Positions 60,440 through 64,000 of a stretch of DNA of 64,000 nucleotides are shown here, one piece after another; positions within the stretch are counted from its first letter, which is position 1, and every line of letters begins with the position of its first letter. Below the pieces are notes generated by a model, which saw only the letters and a program-made list of their open reading frames with translations, had not been told where the DNA came from and made no database searches. Source of the DNA: Polyangia bacterium. GTDB lineage: Bacteria; Myxococcota_A; Polyangia; Nannocystales; Nannocystaceae. The position numbers and the translations under genes were made by a program. The stretch lies in contig JAUIKS010000042.1 in NCBI GenBank assembly GCA_030430565.1, positions 30,672 to 94,671 on the forward strand, given 5' to 3'.

Positions 60440-61834
60440 CTACCCGTGATCGTGACCGTGGTGGTCGTGATCATGATCGTGGTCGTGATCATGATCATGG
60501 TCGTGATCATGGTCGTGATCATGGTCGTGATCATGATCGTGATCATGCTCGGGGTCGGGCGCCTCGGTGATCTCGGCCTTCTCCATCAAGAAGTCGAGGA
60601 TCCGCTCCTCGCGGAGCTGAGCGCGAAGCAGGATCAGCTGGTTGTTGGACTCCAGGCTCGCGCGCAAACGATCGGCATTCTGCCCGCGCTCCTCGGCCAT
60701 CCTCGCGACCTCTTTCTCGACATCCTCGTCGCTGACGACGATCTCGTGCTTCTTGCCGATCGCGTCGAGCAGCAGGAACGCGCGGACCTGGAAGTTCGCG
60801 CGCGGCCGCAGCTGCTGCACGAGATCACGCTCGCTCATGCCCGCCTGGGCCAAGGTCAGGCCCTGCTGCGCGAATTGCCGCTTGTACATGTCGACCTGCG
60901 CGCTGACCTCGCGGTTGACCATGGACGGCGCGACCTCGAACTCGTTGCGCTCGAGCAGCGTGTTGACGAGGCGGGTGCGAGCCTCTCGCTCGGCTTGGCG
61001 GCCGTCTTCTTCGCGGACCTCAGCCTCGTACTTGCTGCGGAGCTCATCCATGCTCTCCGCGTCGCCGGTGTCGCGCGCGAACTCGTCGTCGAGCTCGGGC
61101 TTGAAGGTCTCACGAACATCGCGGAGCCCGGCCTTCACGGTCACGACTTGCTCCTGATTCGGCGGCGTCCAGCTCAGCTCGCGCACGCTGCCGACGGCCT
61201 CGAGCGGGAGCTCGGCCAGGGCCGCGGCGAGCCCGGGGATCACCTCGTTCTCGCTCGAGCCGATCGTCACGCGCACGTCTTTGTAGGAGACCGGCGCGGC
61301 GCCGAAGGTGCCGTCGAGGTCGAGCGTCCAGATGTCACCGTCACGGGTCTGGGCGCGATCGGAGTCCTCGGGGATCGGGCGGACCTCGGTAAGCTCGTCG
61401 CGCTTACTCTCGATCATCTGCTCGACCTTGGCCTCGTCGACCACGGACGGGCGCCGACGGACCGGGACGCCCTCGTAGTCCTTGGGCTCGAGCTCGGGCG
61501 GAACTTCGAAGCGGACGACGTAGGTGAAGGGCTGGCCCTTGCGGAAGGTCCACGACTCGCGGACCGGCACCGTCAGCGGGGTCTTCTCGTGCTTCGCCAC
61601 CGCGTCTTGGAACGTCTCGTTGACGATGTCGCGGGCCAGCTCCTCACGGACGCCCTTGCCGAACATGCGCTCGACGATCTTCGGCGGGACTTTTCCCCGC
61701 CGGAACCCCGGGACGTTGGCTCGCTTCCGCAGGTCGCGTAGCTTCGCTTCCCACCGGGGCGACACGTCAATCCAGGGGATGGCCACGCGCACGCGGCACT
61801 CAACCGCACTGATCCTCTCGAGCTCGCTCTGCAT
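60440..61834 (-). CDS. tig: Trigger factor with long His-Asp tail
   Basis: A 464-residue ribosome-associated chaperone. The ribosome-binding domain has VPGFRRGKVPPKIVE (41-55), close to the GFRxGK signature. A PPIase-like domain (about 160-245) and the C-terminal helical arms (about 250-425) follow. The final 40 residues are almost only His and Asp (after EITEAPDPE, repeated HD), ending HHGHDHG. Ordinary trigger factors have no such tail, although SlyD-type PPIases carry His-rich metal-binding tails. ATG 61834 (MQSELERIS) was chosen over a GTG four codons upstream. clpP and clpX lie downstream on the same strand. Confidence 0.93.
   Translation of the reverse strand: MQSELERISAVECRVRVAIPWIDVSPRWEAKLRDLRKRANVPGFRRGKVPPKIVERMFGKGVREELARDIVNETFQDAVAKHEKTPLTVPVRESWTFRKGQPFTYVVRFEVPPELEPKDYEGVPVRRRPSVVDEAKVEQMIESKRDELTEVRPIPEDSDRAQTRDGDIWTLDLDGTFGAAPVSYKDVRVTIGSSENEVIPGLAAALAELPLEAVGSVRELSWTPPNQEQVVTVKAGLRDVRETFKPELDDEFARDTGDAESMDELRSKYEAEVREEDGRQAEREARTRLVNTLLERNEFEVAPSMVNREVSAQVDMYKRQFAQQGLTLAQAGMSERDLVQQLRPRANFQVRAFLLLDAIGKKHEIVVSDEDVEKEVARMAEERGQNADRLRASLESNNQLILLRAQLREERILDFLMEKAEITEAPDPEHDHDHDHDHDHDHDHDHDHDHDHDHDHDHHGHDHG
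60446..60551. repeat. His-Asp-coding repeat at the 3' end of tig
   Basis: Tandem GTGATCAT/GTGGTCGTGATC-type hexamers over about 100 bases, reading His-Asp on the minus strand. The repeat unit is six bases or multiples and keeps the frame. Confidence 0.85.
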
Positions 61835-61866
61835 AGATGATCCCACACCGGCGCAAAAACCGGAGA

Positions 61867-61883
61867 GGCTCTGTAACAGAGCC
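61867..61883. terminator. Possible terminator between the TPR gene and tig
   Basis: GGCTCTG-TAA-CAGAGCC, perfect seven-base arms. On the minus strand T's follow after seven bases, just upstream of the tig start. A transcript from the TPR gene may end here. Confidence 0.4.
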
Positions 61884-61974
61884 CCGCAGGGTTTTCAAAG
61901 GGATCCTCGAGGCACGACGCGAAGCCTGCTGAGAACGTGCAAACGATCACAAAGCGCACATTGCGCCGGTGCGA

Positions 61975-64000
61975 TCAGCCTGAGAGCTCGGCGAGGCGTT
62001 CGTCGCGGTCGCGATACCCCGGCTCGATCTGACTGTACGCCTCGATCGCGGCGGCGGTGTCGCCCGACGCCTCGAACACGATCGCCAGCTCGTAGCGAGC
62101 CTCTCGACGCTCCGCGTCGGTGACCGCGGACTCGATCGCGCGCTGCAACGCCGCGGTCGCGTCATCGATCGCGCCGCGCTGCATGTAGAGGCTCGCGGAC
62201 ATGACCAGCGCCCGCGACGTCCAGGCCGGATCCTCGGCAGCCTGTGAGAACTGCGTGAGCGCGTCATCGATGAGACCCATCTCGCGATACGCGGTCCCGA
62301 GATCGAACAGCGAGCGCGCGTCCACGGTCGCGCCGCCGAAGTCAGCGCGCGCGCGCACAGGCTCGGAGGGCTTGCTCGTCGACGGCGGCGCCTCGGAGGG
62401 CTCGGCGAAGATCGACGACAGGAAGTCGTCCTCATCTTCATCCTCGAGGAAGAAGCGAGCGCTCGCCGACTCTTCCGGCGACGGCGTGTGCTGAGCCGCC
62501 ACGTCGGACTCTTCCTCTTCGAGCATCACCGGCAACGCGCCGTCGCCGTCGTCCTCGATCTCGAGCGCGGCGAGCTCGGCCTGAAGATCGACCATGCCCG
62601 AGGGTTCGTCCAACGAGGGCCGATCCTCGGCCGTCTCTGTCCCTTCGCTCGCGTCGGCGTCCTCGAGGCTCGCGTCGACCTCATCAACGGCCTCCGTCGC
62701 CTCGGCGTCTGCCTCCGCCGCTTCGACCTCGACTCCTTCAACCGCCTCACCCGCGGCGTCGACATCCTTCGGCTCAGCCTCGGCGAGCGAATCCTCCGCC
62801 GGCGCGCTCGCGGCCTCGCCTGCCTCCGCAGCGACGGCATCCTCGGCCTCCGGCGCGTCCTCAGCGGGCTTCATGTTTGCGAAGCGCTCTGCGTACTTGG
62901 CCAGCGCCGGGTGTCCCTCGTAGCGCCGCTCGAGCTCCATGTATTGGAAGTGAGCGTCGTCTTCGAAGTTGGACTGGAGGTAGAAGTCGAGCTCCTCGAG
63001 CTCCTCGGAGATGTCAGGCCACTCGGCGGCGTCTACGGCGGCAGCTTCGGCCGTCTCGCCCTCGACGTCATCGGTCGTTTCGATCACGTCCTCGGAGGCT
63101 GCTTCCTCCTCGACCTCGACGGCCGCTTCATCCTCGGCCTCCTCAACGGCCGCTTCATTCTCGACGACCGCTTCATCCTCGACGGCGTCGTCAACACCGT
63201 CGGCGGCTTCCTCGACCGCTTCCTCAACGACCTCGGTGGCTGCTTCCTCAACGACCTCGGTGGCCGCTTCCTCAACGACCTCGGTGGCCGCTTCCTCAAC
63301 GACCGCGTCCTCGACCGGCCGTTCGACCGGCTTGGGCCTCGGCTTTGGGGGCGGTGACGAGAATTTTCCGCGGCTCGGGGGCGGGGGTTTGGGTGGGCCT
63401 GCAGGTCTCGGTGGCGGTGGACGGGGCGCTGCTGCGACGGGTTCTTCGTCGACGACCTCGAGATCGTCAAGCTCGACGACCTCGAGATCGTCGGCGTCAA
63501 GCTCATCGAGCTCGAGCACCTCTTCCTCGTCCTCGGTGGCTTCTACCTCCGGCTCCGTCGCCTCCGCTTCGGGCTCTTCCGTCGCCTCCGCTTCGGGCTC
63601 TTCCGTCGCCTCCGCTTCGGGTTCCTCCGTCGCCTCCGCTTCGGGTTCCTCCGTCGCCTCCGCTTCGGGTTCCTCCGTCGCCTCCGCTTCGGGTTCCGTC
63701 GCTTCCGCTTCGGGTTCCTCCGTCGCCTCCGCTTCGGGCTCTTCCGTCGCCTCCGCTTCGGGTTCCTCCGTCGCCTCCGCTTCGGGTTCCTCCGTCGCCT
63801 CCGCTTCGGGCTCTTCCGTCGCCTCCGCTTCGAGCTCCTCCGTCGCCTCCGCTTCGGGTTCCTCCGCCGCTTCCGCTTCGGGCTCCTCCGTCGCCTCCGC
63901 TTCGGGTTCCTCCGCCGCTTCCGCTTCGGGTTCTTCCGTCGCCTCCGCTTCGGGTTCCTCCGCCGCTTCCGCTTCGGGTTCCTCCGCCTCCGCTTCGGGT
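61975..64000 (-). CDS. Acidic repeat protein with C-terminal TPR domain (5' end outside window)
   Basis: The frame is open to the right edge, so at least 674 residues are seen and the start is missing. The N-terminal visible part is a tandem array of about 19 eight-residue units like ATEEPEAE (63560-64000). A Pro-rich patch, a second repeat VVEEAATE (four copies, about 63225-63315) and more Glu/Asp/Ala sequence follow. A conserved-looking segment is ISEELEELDFYLQSNFEDD, with GHPALAKYAERF soon after. The last 115 residues hold three TPR-like motifs (FDLGTAYREMGLIDDALTQF, YELAIVFEASGDTAAAIEAY). Function is unknown; myxobacterial TPR scaffolds often look so. Confidence 0.75.
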   Translation of the reverse strand, partial: PEAEAEEPEAEAAEEPEAEATEEPEAEAAEEPEAEATEEPEAEAAEEPEAEATEELEAEATEEPEAEATEEPEAEATEEPEAEATEEPEAEATEEPEAEATEPEAEATEEPEAEATEEPEAEATEEPEAEATEEPEAEATEEPEAEATEPEVEATEDEEEVLELDELDADDLEVVELDDLEVVDEEPVAAAPRPPPPRPAGPPKPPPPSRGKFSSPPPKPRPKPVERPVEDAVVEEAATEVVEEAATEVVEEAATEVVEEAVEEAADGVDDAVEDEAVVENEAAVEEAEDEAAVEVEEEAASEDVIETTDDVEGETAEAAAVDAAEWPDISEELEELDFYLQSNFEDDAHFQYMELERRYEGHPALAKYAERFANMKPAEDAPEAEDAVAAEAGEAASAPAEDSLAEAEPKDVDAAGEAVEGVEVEAAEADAEATEAVDEVDASLEDADASEGTETAEDRPSLDEPSGMVDLQAELAALEIEDDGDGALPVMLEEEESDVAAQHTPSPEESASARFFLEDEDEDDFLSSIFAEPSEAPPSTSKPSEPVRARADFGGATVDARSLFDLGTAYREMGLIDDALTQFSQAAEDPAWTSRALVMSASLYMQRGAIDDATAALQRAIESAVTDAERREARYELAIVFEASGDTAAAIEAYSQIEPGYRDRDERLAELSG
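63560..64000. repeat. 24-bp minisatellite encoding acidic octapeptides
   Basis: About 19 copies of CCTCCGCTTCGGG(C/T)TC(T/C)TCCGTCG-type units, with two 21-base variants (before 63707 and 63992) and one CGAGCTC variant. It continues past the edge and remains in frame on the minus strand. Confidence 0.9.

Noticed and set aside
63560..64000. Regular repeats resembling a CRISPR array
   Set aside because: There are no unique spacers: the 24-bp units are contiguous, in frame and coding.

Overview
The window is very GC-rich bacterial chromosome, almost certainly from a myxobacterium (phylum Myxococcota, probably a Nannocystaceae-like lineage). The evidence is protein tails of the MYXO-CTERM type (Gly-Cys, hydrophobic segment, Arg run), many lipoproteins with Thr/Ser/Asp-rich linkers, a eukaryote-like Ser/Thr kinase, a PP2C phosphatase, FG-GAP surface protein, the prkA/yhbH/spoVR set, an RpoH-type sigma factor and full-length cobalamin-dependent MetH. 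No rRNA, tRNA, insertion sequence or CRISPR array was found. The only RNA gene I can support is rnpB.

Layout. 0-7.3 kb: end of a membrane acyltransferase-like gene, a metzincin-like lipoprotein, two tandem DUF2330/MYXO-CTERM surface proteins that look gene-converted, and an FG-GAP lipoprotein. 7.7-9.8 kb: a transporter that fuses a ZIP-like domain to an SO_0444/ArsP-type permease with a His/Cys tail. 9.8-14.4 kb (minus strand): sfsA, a Ser/Thr kinase with a TonB-C-like end, a TPR/membrane protein and a TIR protein. 14.5-18 kb: lipoproteins, a YkgJ-like Cys-cluster protein and queC. 18.05-18.65 kb: a decayed gene end and degenerate repeats. 18.6-24 kb: metH, a C4 zinc-ribbon coiled-coil protein and rnpB. 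24-30 kb: PP2C phosphatase, spoVR and yhbH divergent from prkA. 30.1-30.44 kb: a hairpin-bounded, less GC-rich cassette with a tiny membrane peptide. 30.4-35.5 kb: xthA, an APC permease, bamD-truD.

35.6-43.8 kb is an envelope transport cluster: exbB, exbD, tonB, a TonB-dependent receptor that itself carries a TonB-C-like domain, a lipoprotein and a TolC-type channel. 44.2-46.7 kb: a small membrane protein, pgeF and an rluD-family gene. 46.8-50.5 kb: a sensor kinase and NtrC-type regulator pair. 50.8-57.9 kb: an outer-membrane barrel, rsmI-rpoH, and a giant S41 processing protease. 58-61.8 kb: the proteostasis genes tig, clpP and clpX, with a long His-Asp tail on trigger factor. 62-64 kb: a TPR protein with a very long acidic minisatellite, running off the window edge.

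The parts most worth a second look are the ZIP-permease fusion, the TIR/TPR/kinase neighbourhood, the small hairpin-bounded cassette at 30.1-30.44 kb, the 22-bp palindrome before metH, the 11-bp phased repeats at 16.2 kb, and the metal-binding tails on trigger factor and the transporter. All functions are inferred from sequence alone. Start sites marked as chosen rest on signal peptides, ribosome-binding sites or family length.
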